Below, piece after piece: positions 40,031 to 48,223 of a stretch of DNA of 64,000 nucleotides. The stretch lies in assembly GCF_014204935.1 (NCBI RefSeq), contig NZ_JACHMJ010000001.1, positions 2,914,001-2,978,000 on the forward strand, written 5' to 3'. Both the position numbers and the translations under genes were made by a program. This stretch comes from Conyzicola lurida (GTDB taxonomy: Bacteria; Actinomycetota; Actinomycetes; Actinomycetales; Microbacteriaceae). Every line of letters begins with the position of its first letter. The first letter of the stretch is position 1. The notes beneath the pieces are model-generated. The model had not been told where the DNA came from and searched no databases. It was given only the letters and a program-made list of their open reading frames with translations.

Positions 40031-42789
40031 GGCCGCGTCATCCGCCCGCCGGTGAAGACGGTCGACGCCCACTCGCCGAGCCGCACGCGGTCGATCTTCG
40101 AGTTGTGGCGGATATCGGTGGGCAGGTGCGGCACGACCAGCACCGCGGCGATGGGCAGGTCGACGGCCGAGCGCACGGCACTCGCGAGCGCCGAGGTCGC
40201 GAGCGACACCCCGAAGGCGGGCGGCACGGTCTCGATCACGGCGACGAGCTGCTGCTCGCCGCGCGGTCCGATGCCGACGAGCGCGGCACGGGCCACTTCG
40301 AAGACCGACTCGAAGCGCTGTTCGGGGCCGACCGGCGTGACGACTCCGTCGGCGGTGACGATCACGTGCGGCATCCGGCCCTCGACCCAGAGGCGTCCCT
40401 GGTCGTCGAGGTGTCCGACGTCGCCGGTGCGGTGCCAGCGTTCGCCGGCCGGGGCGCCGCGGCGCGATTCGCGCTCGGTGATCCAGAGGCCGTCGTAGTG
40501 GTCTTTGACGTGCGGCGCGGAGACGACGATCTCGCCGGTCACGCCGGCCTCGTCGCTCAACTCGCCGGTCGCGTCGCCGTTCTCGTCCAGGGCGCTGATG
40601 CGCACCCGCACGCTGGCGGCGGGCAGGCCGACGCAGACGCCGCCCGGTCCGCCAAGAGTGAGCGCCGCATCGCGGATGCCCTCGAGCGTGATGTCGGTCA
40701 TCAGCAGGCCTTCGGTCATGCCGTACGGCGTGTGCGCGGTGGCGTTCGGCATCAGGCCGGATGCCGCGGCGAGCAGCCGCTCGGAGACGGGAGCTCCCGC
40801 GGACAGGAAGTCCTTGACGCCTGCGAGTGCGGCACGGTCGGCGTCGTCGAGAGCGCCGGATGTCGCGACGACATTGGTCACCGCGGCCGGGGAGAGGAAC
40901 ACGACGGTCGCGTCGACGGCGGCCACCGCCGCCGCGACGGCGGTCGCGGTGAGGGTCTTCGGCGAGGTGACCACCATGTCCGGTGTCACCGAGCGGGCGC
41001 CGAGGGCCGGGCCGAGCAGGGCGAACGGGGCGAAACCGGCGACGAGGCCGGTGCCGGGTCCGACGCCGTACGCGGTGGAGAGCGCGTCGACGAGCGCCGC
41101 GAGCTGGCCGTGCGTGTAGACGACGCCCTTCGCGGGGCCGGTCGAGCCGGACGTGAACAGGACGGCCGCGACATCCTCGGGGCCGGGCAGTTCGGGCAGC
41201 TCTTCCTCGACGCCGAGCGACACGAGGTCGCCGAGCGAGTAGGCCACGTCGAGCGAGCGGCGCACCGGCTTGATGTAGCGCGCAGTCGAGATCTTCTGGC
41301 CGGGCCAGCCGAGGGCGGTCGCCGCGGCGAGGCCGGCGGGGGCACCGATCACGTGGTCGGGCCAGGCGCCGCGCACGGCACGGGTGAGACCCTGCACACC
41401 GAGACCCGCGTCGGCCACGACCACGACGGCGCCGATGCGCAGGCAGGCGTAGAGCACCGCGGTCAGGTCGGCGCCGGGCTGCACGAGCAGCGAGACGCGG
41501 TCGCCGCGCTTCACGCCGACCATGGTGAGTCCGGCGGCGATCTGGCGCACGCGCTTGGAGAGCAGGCGCCACGTCACGACGGTCGGGGTCTTGGACCCGG
41601 CCGGAGCCATCTCGACGAGCGCGGTGTCGGAACTGTCGCGCAGCTCGTCGAGGTAGCGGAAGAGCCCGGCGGGCGGACCCTGCTTCGCGGGCTTCACGTA
41701 GCCCTCGTCGAAGCGGTTCGGGTCGAGGTCCTCGTCGTCGTCTTTCTCGGCCACGTCGGGAACGGTGACGAAGCGCGACGGGTTGCCGGCCGCGGTGCCG
41801 AGGGCGCCGAGGTCGGTGCCGCGGTCTCCGAGCCAGGTGAGCACGGATGCCGCGTAGTCGACGTCTTCGGCGACGAGGTGACCCGCGCCCTCGAAACGGT
41901 GCACGTCGGCGTGCGGCAGGCGGTCGACGAGGTCGTCGAGGTAGCGGTCGCTGAAGATCGGGTCGCGGGGACCCCAGAGCGCGAGGGCAGGCACCGCGAG
42001 GTAGCGCAGCGCCTCGGCGATGCGCGCGAGTTCGGGGTAGCTGTCGTGCTGGTCGTCGACGGGGATGTCGGCCACGAATCCGCCGATGCCGCCGCGACGG
42101 GCGGCCTCGAGGTACGGGGCGCGGTAGGCGTCTTTGACGGATTCGGCGAGCGGCGGGTGCGCGAGCGCGAGCGTCGTCTCGAGGAAGGCGGGGGTGGCGA
42201 CGGTCGCGGCGCCGAGCACTCCCCGCAGGAGCGCGAGCCGCAGCGGGGCCGGGATCGCCTCGCCCTCGGGCTGGTGGATCGCGGTGTTCAGCACGGCGAC
42301 GCCGGCGAGGATCTCGGGGTGGTCGACGGCCCAGCCGAGGCTGACGACGCCGCCCCAGTCGTGGCCGAGCGTGATGACGGGGCCGCGCAGCTGGAGCGCG
42401 TCGGTCAGGTCTCCGAGGTCACGGACGCGGCGCGGCAGGGTGCGGGACACTCCCGTGCGCTCGGAGAAGCCCATGTCGAGCTGGTCCACGGCGATGACCC
42501 GCCACGCTTCGCGGCCGTCGGCCGCGGCATCCGTCGCCTGCGACACCAGCGAACGCCAGAGGTAGCTCCACGTCGGGTTGCCGTGCACGCAGAGGATGGT
42601 GCCGACGGGCGTGACGCCGAGCTCGGCGAGGCGCGGGCCGTTGTCGAGGATGTGCCACTGGTGGGTGACGGAGAGCCCCTCGCTCTCGGGCGCCGTGACG
42701 AGGCGCGAGAACGACGGGTCGAGACCGTCGAGTCCCGCGGGAGGAAGGCTCGCCGGAAGGGGAGCTGAGCGCGGGATTCGAGAGATCAC
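40027..42789 (-). CDS. oleBC: OleBC fusion: beta-lactone decarboxylase plus beta-lactone synthetase
   Basis: Bifunctional 920-residue enzyme. Residues 1-310 are an alpha/beta hydrolase (CVHGNPTWSYLWRSL, nucleophile Asp in LGHDWGGVVSLGW), matching OleB, which decarboxylates beta-lactones to cis-olefins. A charged linker (AEKDDDEDLDPNRFDEG) leads to an AMP-binding domain from about residue 345 with LFTSGSTGPAKGVVYTHG near 545, matching OleC, which makes the beta-lactone from the hydroxy acid. The same fusion is known from Micrococcus and other actinobacteria. GTGA overlaps join it to oleA and oleD. Confidence 0.92.
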   Translation of the reverse strand: MISRIPRSAPLPASLPPAGLDGLDPSFSRLVTAPESEGLSVTHQWHILDNGPRLAELGVTPVGTILCVHGNPTWSYLWRSLVSQATDAAADGREAWRVIAVDQLDMGFSERTGVSRTLPRRVRDLGDLTDALQLRGPVITLGHDWGGVVSLGWAVDHPEILAGVAVLNTAIHQPEGEAIPAPLRLALLRGVLGAATVATPAFLETTLALAHPPLAESVKDAYRAPYLEAARRGGIGGFVADIPVDDQHDSYPELARIAEALRYLAVPALALWGPRDPIFSDRYLDDLVDRLPHADVHRFEGAGHLVAEDVDYAASVLTWLGDRGTDLGALGTAAGNPSRFVTVPDVAEKDDDEDLDPNRFDEGYVKPAKQGPPAGLFRYLDELRDSSDTALVEMAPAGSKTPTVVTWRLLSKRVRQIAAGLTMVGVKRGDRVSLLVQPGADLTAVLYACLRIGAVVVVADAGLGVQGLTRAVRGAWPDHVIGAPAGLAAATALGWPGQKISTARYIKPVRRSLDVAYSLGDLVSLGVEEELPELPGPEDVAAVLFTSGSTGPAKGVVYTHGQLAALVDALSTAYGVGPGTGLVAGFAPFALLGPALGARSVTPDMVVTSPKTLTATAVAAAVAAVDATVVFLSPAAVTNVVATSGALDDADRAALAGVKDFLSAGAPVSERLLAAASGLMPNATAHTPYGMTEGLLMTDITLEGIRDAALTLGGPGGVCVGLPAASVRVRISALDENGDATGELSDEAGVTGEIVVSAPHVKDHYDGLWITERESRRGAPAGERWHRTGDVGHLDDQGRLWVEGRMPHVIVTADGVVTPVGPEQRFESVFEVARAALVGIGPRGEQQLVAVIETVPPAFGVSLATSALASAVRSAVDLPIAAVLVVPHLPTDIRHNSKIDRVRLGEWASTVFTGGRMTRP

Positions 42790-43808
42790 CAGGCGATCTC
42801 CAACATGGCGGTATTGAGTCCGGAACCGACACCCATGAGCAGCACGCGGTCGCCCTTCTTCAGGTCCTCGGCCTCGTAGGCGAGGGTGATCGGGATCGAC
42901 GCGGGGCCGATGTTGCCGAGCAGCGGGTAGGTGCGGGGCACCTTCGCCTCGTCGAGACCGGCGGCCTTGACGATCGCGTTGGTGTGCACGGAGGAGACCT
43001 GGTGGAGGATGTAGCGGTCCATCTTGCCCCAGGACCAGTCGGTCTTCGCCTCGTTCCACGCGGAGACGACGAGCTCCATGCCGCCCTTGAGCAGCGCCTT
43101 CGCGTCGGTGAACATGCCGTCGACGCTGCCGACGCAGAGGTCGTTGAACTGGGTGGCGGCACGGGTGACGCCGCCGAGGACGCGGTGGCCCTCGGGGTGC
43201 GCGTCGGCCCGGCCGAGCACGGCGGCCGCGGCGCCCGACCCGAGGGTGAGGCTGGCGAACTCGCTCATGAAGTCTTTGCGGCTGAGGCTGTTGGCCTCGA
43301 GGCGGTCGACCGTGTTGTTCTGGATCTCGTCGGCGTCTTCTCCGGCGACAATCACGGCGTAGTCGATCTGGCCCGAGTCGATCAGCGACGAGGCGAGGCT
43401 CATGCCGTTGACGAAACCGAGGCAGGCGTTGGCGATGTCGAAGTTCAGCGCGGAGCTGGGCAGGCCGAGGCCGTGGTGGATGCTGACCGCGACGGAGGGC
43501 TCGAGGTTCTTGCGGGTGACCGAGGTGTTGATGAGGAGGCCGACCTGGTCGGGGCGGACGCCGGCCTGGGCCAACGCGCGCTTTCCCGCAGCGACGGCCG
43601 CGTCATCGAACTTCTGACCGTTCTCCCAGTTGCGTCGCTCGTAGACGCCGGCGACCCGCTGGAGGAGTCCCTTCGGGAGGCGGAGTCTCTTGAGAGCTCC
43701 TTGCAGTCGCTGGTCGATTGATTCGGACGTCGTGATCCGCGAAGCAATCGTGCTGGCGACTGAGAGCAAGGCGACGTTCGTGTGCGTCGTCGTGGCGTTT
43801 CCGTCCAA
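42786..43808 (-). CDS. oleA: OleA-like thiolase-fold condensing enzyme
   Basis: First enzyme of long-chain olefin synthesis: it joins two acyl-CoA chains head to head to a 2-alkyl-3-ketoacid. The 340-residue thiolase-fold protein has the nucleophile Cys129 in DIANACLGFVNGM, Glu103 in NLEPSVAVS (the OleA-specific extra catalytic acid), His in YILHQVSSVHT and Asn in LLGNIGPASIP. The start codon is TTG, eight or so bases after AGGGAGA. It leads the operon oleA-oleBC-oleD. Confidence 0.93.
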   Translation of the reverse strand: MDGNATTTHTNVALLSVASTIASRITTSESIDQRLQGALKRLRLPKGLLQRVAGVYERRNWENGQKFDDAAVAAGKRALAQAGVRPDQVGLLINTSVTRKNLEPSVAVSIHHGLGLPSSALNFDIANACLGFVNGMSLASSLIDSGQIDYAVIVAGEDADEIQNNTVDRLEANSLSRKDFMSEFASLTLGSGAAAAVLGRADAHPEGHRVLGGVTRAATQFNDLCVGSVDGMFTDAKALLKGGMELVVSAWNEAKTDWSWGKMDRYILHQVSSVHTNAIVKAAGLDEAKVPRTYPLLGNIGPASIPITLAYEAEDLKKGDRVLLMGVGSGLNTAMLEIAW

Positions 43809-43943
43809 CGGATCTCCCTATCGAATTGTCATCTGGTGCTGGTGACAAGTTAATTATTGTCCGTCTAGAACCTGACCGTTGACCGGGCGGGGCCTGTGTC
43901 AGGCGGCGCGGCCGGGTGGGCTTTTGCAGGACGTGCGACCGGA

Positions 43944-43990
43944 TGCCGCAAATCGACCCAAATCGGGAGTGAATGGGTCGATATTCGGCA
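43944..43990. repeat. Palindrome B, upstream copy, flanking the second DUF559 gene
   Basis: TGCCGCAAATCGACCC and GGGTCGATATTCGGCA pair at 14 of 16 positions around a 15-base spacer. The left arm is identical to the arm of the downstream copy. It ends 58 bases before the ATG. Confidence 0.88.
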
Positions 43991-44000
43991 ACGCGATCGG

Positions 44001-44009
44001 TGTGGATAA
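44001..44009 (-). promoter_or_regulatory. DnaA-box-like motif before the second DUF559 gene
   Basis: TGTGGATAA is the exact complement of the DnaA-box consensus TTATCCACA. It lies about 40 bases before the start codon, as does the near match ahead of the other DUF559 gene. A promoter role is equally possible. Confidence 0.5.
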
Positions 44010-44048
44010 GATTCCCGCGATGTGGTCCGCGCGGGGGAGGATTCTGCG

Positions 44049-45050
44049 ATGGGCCGCCGAGATCCACTCCCTCCAGAGTTCGGTCGTGAGCCGTTCGCGA
44101 CTGGTGCCGCCCGTCGCGCCGGAATCGGAGAAGGACGGTTACGCGGTCGCGATCTCGACCGGCCGTTTCACGGAGTCCGGGTGCCGCGGCCGGGGCCTGC
44201 CCCACTCCCCAACGAGTTCGGCAGCTTTCCCTCCCCGCGCGCGGCCGAGGAATTCGACCTGCTCGTCGAGCGCTGCCGGGCCTACGCGCCGCTGCTGCGG
44301 CCCGGGCAGTTCTTCAGCCACACGACAGCCGCGCGACTCTGGAAGGCGCCGATGCCGGGCGAGTTCACGCTCGACGAGCCGTTGCACGTCTCCGTGTTCG
44401 CGCCCGGCCGGGCGCCGCGCAGCCGTGGGATCGTCGGGCACCGAGCGCCGGCCGGGATACCCGTGGTCGACCGATTCGGGCTCCCGACCTCCGACCCAGC
44501 GGCGACGTGGTTGTCGCTCGGCACCACGGCTGCGACGCGGCTCGGGCACGACGACCTCGTGGCGGTCGCGGATCACCTGGTGCTCGATCCCGTGAGGTTC
44601 GACCCTCATGATCCGCGGCCGTACGCATCGATCGCGCAATTGGGCGACAGGCTGCTGGACTTCTCCGGCCCGGGTTCACGCGCCGCGGCATCCGCCATTC
44701 TCGACGTCAGGGAGCACGTCGAGTCCCGCCAGGAAACTCGGCTGCGGCTGGTCTTGGTGCGGGCGGGGCTTCCCGAACCAGAGCTCGGGGTGGACATCTA
44801 CGACGACCTCGGCCGATGGCTGGGGCGCGCCGACCAGCTCTTCCGAGAATGGAAGGTCATCAGCGAGTACGACGGTGAGCAGCACCGCACGTCGAGCGCG
44901 CAGTACGACCGTGACCAGATCCGCCTCGACGACTTCCGCCAGGCCGGCTACACGACCGTGCAAACCCGCAAGCGTCAGCTGTACCCCCGGCCCGAAGTGG
45001 CCGTCGCGCGGGTCGCGCGAACCCTTTGGGCGGCTGGATGTCCGGGGTAG
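44049..45050 (+). CDS. DUF559 (Vsr-like nuclease fold) protein, paralogue of the gene at 27450
   Basis: Protein of 333 residues. The N-terminal block EGRLRGRDLDRPFHGVRVP aligns with the first DUF559 protein, and SHTTAARLWKAPMP is a typical AbiEi-like stretch. The C-terminal nuclease-like domain has DLGRWLGRADQLFREWKVIS followed by EYDGEQH and the RDQIRLDDFRQAGYTTVQT helix and strand. I start at MGRRDPLPPE, which matches the other paralogue's MQPRVPLPEP. It is framed by palindrome B copies. Role unknown; a defence, repair or mobile function is only inference. Confidence 0.8.
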   Translation: MGRRDPLPPEFGREPFATGAARRAGIGEGRLRGRDLDRPFHGVRVPRPGPAPLPNEFGSFPSPRAAEEFDLLVERCRAYAPLLRPGQFFSHTTAARLWKAPMPGEFTLDEPLHVSVFAPGRAPRSRGIVGHRAPAGIPVVDRFGLPTSDPAATWLSLGTTAATRLGHDDLVAVADHLVLDPVRFDPHDPRPYASIAQLGDRLLDFSGPGSRAAASAILDVREHVESRQETRLRLVLVRAGLPEPELGVDIYDDLGRWLGRADQLFREWKVISEYDGEQHRTSSAQYDRDQIRLDDFRQAGYTTVQTRKRQLYPRPEVAVARVARTLWAAGCPG

Positions 45051-45060
45051 CGCACCACAA

Positions 45061-45106
45061 TGCCGCAAATCGACCCATCGGCAGCAATATGGGTCGATTT
45101 GCGGCA
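45061..45106. repeat. Palindrome B, downstream copy, flanking the second DUF559 gene
   Basis: A perfect 16-bp inverted repeat TGCCGCAAATCGACCC / GGGTCGATTTGCGGCA with a 14-base spacer, starting 10 bases after the stop. Its sequence is unrelated to palindrome A. Confidence 0.9.
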
Positions 45107-45231
45107 ATCGGCGGCTCTAGGGCAGCCCCTGCCTCTGGTTACCCCGCCGTGGTACTTTGGCGACGATCCGCTGGGCGTGCGCCCTTGCGCACGTGCCACC
45201 ACGTTCAATGACGAACACGGAAGGTCCCGAC

Positions 45232-46230
45232 ATGAAGAAGCTCATCAACGCCCCCGAGGACGTTCTCGCCGATGCCCTGGTCGGTGTCGCGGCGGCGCAT
45301 CCCGAACTCGCCGTCGACCACGAGAACCGCATCATCTACCGAGGCACTCCGACCAAGGCCGGCAAGGTCGCGCTCATCTCGGGCGGCGGTTCGGGCCACG
45401 AGCCGCTGCACGGCGGCTTCGTCGGGTTCGGCATGCTCGACGCGGCGTGCGCCGGGGAGGTCTTCACCTCCCCCACCCCCGACCAGATGATCGAGGCCAC
45501 CAAGGTCGCTGATTCCGGCGCGGGCGTGCTGCACATCGTGAAGAACTACACCGGCGACGTGATGAACTTCGAGATGGCCGCCGAGCTCGCCGAGGCCGAG
45601 ACCGGGGTCAAGGTCGCATCGGTCGTGGTGGCCGACGACGTGGCCGTGGAGGACTCGACCTGGACCGCCGGACGGCGCGGCGTGGGCACGACAGTGCTGC
45701 TCGAGAAGATCGTCGGCGCCGCGGCCGAGGAGGGCCGCGACCTCGCGGCCATCACCGAGCTGGCCACCCGGGTCGCGAACACGGGGCGCTCGATGGGCAT
45801 GGCGCTCACCAGCTGCACGGTGCCCTCGGCCGGCAAGCCGACCTTCGACCTGCCCGACGACATGATGGAGATCGGCGTGGGGATCCACGGGGAGCCCGGG
45901 CGCCATCGTGTGCCGTTGGCGCCCGCGTCATCCATCGCCCAGCAGCTCGTCGAACCGATTCTCGCCGACCTCGACTTCACGAAGGGCCCGGTGATCGCCC
46001 TGCTCAACGGCATGGGCGGCTCGCCGCTGCTCGAGCTGTACCTCATGTACGGGGAGGTGGCGAAGCTGCTCGAGAAGGCGGGCGTCACCGTGGCCCGCAA
46101 CCTGGTCGGCAACTACATCACCAGCCTCGACATGGCCGGCTGCTCGGTCACCCTGCTGCAGGCCGACGACGAGCTGCTCGGCCTGTGGGACGCGCCGGTC
46201 AACACCTCCGGTCTGCGCTGGGGCATCTAG
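45232..46230 (+). CDS. dhaK: Dihydroxyacetone kinase subunit DhaK (PTS-dependent)
   Basis: Substrate-binding subunit of the dihydroxyacetone phosphotransferase system, 332 residues. The DAK1 fold is seen in ALISGGGSGHEPLHGGFVG and the active-site histidine that binds the substrate covalently in GVGIHGEPGRHRV. The ATG used (MKKLINAPED) is 8 bases after GGAAGG; in-frame codons further upstream lack a site. With DhaL and DhaM it transfers phosphate from PEP, via the PTS, to dihydroxyacetone. Confidence 0.95.
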   Translation: MKKLINAPEDVLADALVGVAAAHPELAVDHENRIIYRGTPTKAGKVALISGGGSGHEPLHGGFVGFGMLDAACAGEVFTSPTPDQMIEATKVADSGAGVLHIVKNYTGDVMNFEMAAELAEAETGVKVASVVVADDVAVEDSTWTAGRRGVGTTVLLEKIVGAAAEEGRDLAAITELATRVANTGRSMGMALTSCTVPSAGKPTFDLPDDMMEIGVGIHGEPGRHRVPLAPASSIAQQLVEPILADLDFTKGPVIALLNGMGGSPLLELYLMYGEVAKLLEKAGVTVARNLVGNYITSLDMAGCSVTLLQADDELLGLWDAPVNTSGLRWGI

Positions 46231-46868
46231 TGGCAGACACCGCCTCGCTCGAGGAACTCACCGACTGGCTCGCCCGCTTCCAGGCGCTCGTGGTCGAGAA
46301 CCAGGCCTACCTGACCGAACTCGACTCCGCGATCGGCGACGCCGACCACGGCTCGAACATGGCGCGCGGCATGAACACCGTCGAGCTCAAGCTCGGCAGC
46401 CCCGCCACGATCGACGCCCTCTTCAAGACGGCCGGGATGACGCTGGTGAGCTCGGTCGGAGGTGCGAGCGGGCCGCTCTACGGCACGTTCTTCCTCCGGA
46501 TCGGCACCACGGCCGGCGCGGTCACCGAACTCGACGGCGCGGCCCTCGCTGCCGCGCTGCGCGCCGGGTTCGCGGGGGTGCTCGCCCGCGGCAACGCCGA
46601 GCCGGGCGACAAGACGATGGTGGATGCCATGGGCCCGGCCCTCGACGCACTGGACGCCGGTCTCGGGTCGGGTTCGTCGATCGCCGCGGCAGCCTCGGCT
46701 GCAGCCGACGCCGCCGCGGCCGGTCGCGACGCCACCGAGCCGCTCGTGGCGCGCAAGGGACGCGCGAGCTACCTCGGCGACCGCAGCGCCGGGCACCTCG
46801 ACCCGGGCGCGACGTCGACGGCGTTCCTGTTCCGGGCACTCGCCGACGCGCTGGGCGACGCCGCGTGA
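46230..46868 (+). CDS. dhaL: Dihydroxyacetone kinase ADP-binding subunit DhaL
   Basis: Nucleotide-binding subunit of 212 residues. The magnesium-binding acidic motif is in DSAIGDADHGSNMARG, and the loops VSSVGGASGPLYGT and GRASYLGDRSAGHLDPGA complete the DAK2 fold. In the PTS-type enzyme a tightly bound ADP is recharged by DhaM. The GTG overlaps the dhaK stop by one base (TAGTG). Confidence 0.94.
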   Translation: MADTASLEELTDWLARFQALVVENQAYLTELDSAIGDADHGSNMARGMNTVELKLGSPATIDALFKTAGMTLVSSVGGASGPLYGTFFLRIGTTAGAVTELDGAALAAALRAGFAGVLARGNAEPGDKTMVDAMGPALDALDAGLGSGSSIAAAASAAADAAAAGRDATEPLVARKGRASYLGDRSAGHLDPGATSTAFLFRALADALGDAA

Positions 46869-47569
46869 TCGGCATCGTCGTCGTCTCGCACAGCCCCGCG
46901 CTGGCGGACGCGGCCGTCGCGCTCGCCCTCGACATGGCGGGCGGCACTCCCCCGCGCGTCGCCGTCGCGGCGGGCGCCGGCGGCGGGGTGTTCGGCACCG
47001 ACGCGGTTGCCGTCGCCGCCGCGATCGACGAGGTGGCCGGCCCCGACGGGGTGCTCGTGTTTATGGATCTCGGCTCGGCCGTGCTGAGCGCGGGCATGGC
47101 GCTCGAGTTCACGACGACGGATGCGCCGGTGCGCCTGAGCACCGCGCCGTTCGTCGAGGGGGTGGTCGCCGGAATAGTGCTGGCCGCGGCCGGGGCGAGC
47201 CTCGACGAGGCCGACCGCGAGGCGGCGGGGGCGATGACGGCGAAGAACGCGCAGCTGGCCGGGCCTGGCGCGGCGCCGGCCGCGGCATCCTTGCCCACGA
47301 CCGGCGCCGTCGAGGTGACGCTCGTCAACCCGCTCGGGCTGCACGCGCGCCCCGCCGCCGCGATCGTCGCCGCCCTCGCAGAGGTGGACGCGACGGTCAC
47401 GGTCTCGACGGGGTCGGCGCCGGGCGTCTCGGCGAAGAGCCTGATGGGGCTGATGTCGCTGGGCGCGCAGCAGGGCGCGGTGCTGCGGATCGAGGCGAGC
47501 GGGGCCGATGCGGCCGTGGCGGTCGAGACGATCCGGGCGATGGCGGAGGCGGGGTTCGGCGAGGTCTGA
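46865..47569 (+). CDS. dhaM: Dihydroxyacetone kinase phosphotransfer subunit DhaM (EIIA-HPr fusion)
   Basis: Phosphocarrier of 234 residues made of two domains. The N-terminal EIIA-Man-like domain has its histidine in IVVVSHSPALADA (His9) and the VLVFMDLGSAVLSA block. After an Ala-rich linker near residue 140, the C-terminal HPr-like domain has NPLGLHARPAAAIV with the phospho-histidine. The EI-like third domain found in E. coli DhaM is absent, so enzyme I must come from elsewhere. GTG start overlapping the dhaL stop (GTGA). Confidence 0.93.
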   Translation: MIGIVVVSHSPALADAAVALALDMAGGTPPRVAVAAGAGGGVFGTDAVAVAAAIDEVAGPDGVLVFMDLGSAVLSAGMALEFTTTDAPVRLSTAPFVEGVVAGIVLAAAGASLDEADREAAGAMTAKNAQLAGPGAAPAAASLPTTGAVEVTLVNPLGLHARPAAAIVAALAEVDATVTVSTGSAPGVSAKSLMGLMSLGAQQGAVLRIEASGADAAVAVETIRAMAEAGFGEV

Positions 47570-47572
47570 GGC

Positions 47573-47593
47573 GGTTTCGACAGGCTCAACCCG
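47573..47593. repeat. Single copy of the dispersed repeat between convergent genes
   Basis: GGTTTCGACAGGCTCAACCC plus one base lies between the dhaM stop and the HAD-gene stop and directly touches the latter (TAA at 47594). Confidence 0.85.
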
Positions 47594-48223
47594 TTAGCGA
47601 ACCACCAGAGCCAGCAGCTCGTCCAGGTCCTCGATGACGTGCGACGCCCCCGCGGCGTGCAGTACCTCGACCGGCGCGTATCCCCCCGCGACGCCGATCG
47701 GCACGTAGCCGGCCTCGAGCGCCGAGCGCATGTCGTAGGCGGTGTCGCCGACGTAGAACGCGCGGGCGCGTTCATGCCGGTGCGCGGCGAGCGCGGCGAC
47801 CTTGTCGACGACGGGTGCTTCGACCGAGCGCCAGACGTCCGGCACTCCGAGAGACGCTCGGTCGAAGTCGACCGCCTCCCGTGCCGCGGCCGAGACGACT
47901 CCGAGCCAGGCACCGTCGGCGGCCAGCCGGTCGAGGGCGCCGACAGCACCGGCGCGCAGCCGCGTGGTTTCCGACGCCATGTGCGCGTTCCACTCGGCCT
48001 CGGCCGGGAGCAGGGCTCCCGTGGCGACCCCGAGCTCCTCGAACATCTCGCCCATGGGCAGCCGGAACCGGGTCGCGAACTGGGTCTCGTCGAGCAGCCC
48101 GAGGCCACGCCTCCCGAGTACTCCGTTGAGCGCGTCTCGCGCCCGGTCACCGTCGAGCACGACGGTGCCGTTCCAGTCGAACAGCACCATCGTGTCGGCG
48201 AGCGCCGCGGCGACAGCCGTCAC
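47594..48223 (-). CDS. HAD-superfamily hydrolase (phosphatase-like)
   Basis: Haloacid-dehalogenase-fold protein of 209 residues. The nucleophile is in VLFDWNGTVVLDGD; the second position of the usual DxD is Asn, as in a recognisable subgroup of actinobacterial HAD proteins. The remaining motifs are VVSAAAREAV (Ser/Thr motif) and FYVGDTAYDMRSALEAG (acidic motif). The cap helices lie between residues 18 and 85. It is the last gene of the transporter operon and overlaps the ATPase gene (GTGA), so it may dephosphorylate an imported phospho-compound. Confidence 0.85.
   Translation of the reverse strand: MTAVAAALADTMVLFDWNGTVVLDGDRARDALNGVLGRRGLGLLDETQFATRFRLPMGEMFEELGVATGALLPAEAEWNAHMASETTRLRAGAVGALDRLAADGAWLGVVSAAAREAVDFDRASLGVPDVWRSVEAPVVDKVAALAAHRHERARAFYVGDTAYDMRSALEAGYVPIGVAGGYAPVEVLHAAGASHVIEDLDELLALVVR

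Noticed and set aside
40105-42768. An 887-codon open frame on the plus strand opposite oleBC, and similar long plus-strand frames at 923-2392, 4150-6465 and 59171-61216
   Set aside because: They are exact antisense of well-supported genes, their translations are Arg/Asp/His/Gly-rich low-complexity strings, and such frames are expected in high-G+C DNA.
44001-44009. Perfect DnaA box considered as part of a replication origin
   Set aside because: Only one perfect box is seen, and neither dnaA, dnaN nor an A+T-rich unwinding region is nearby.
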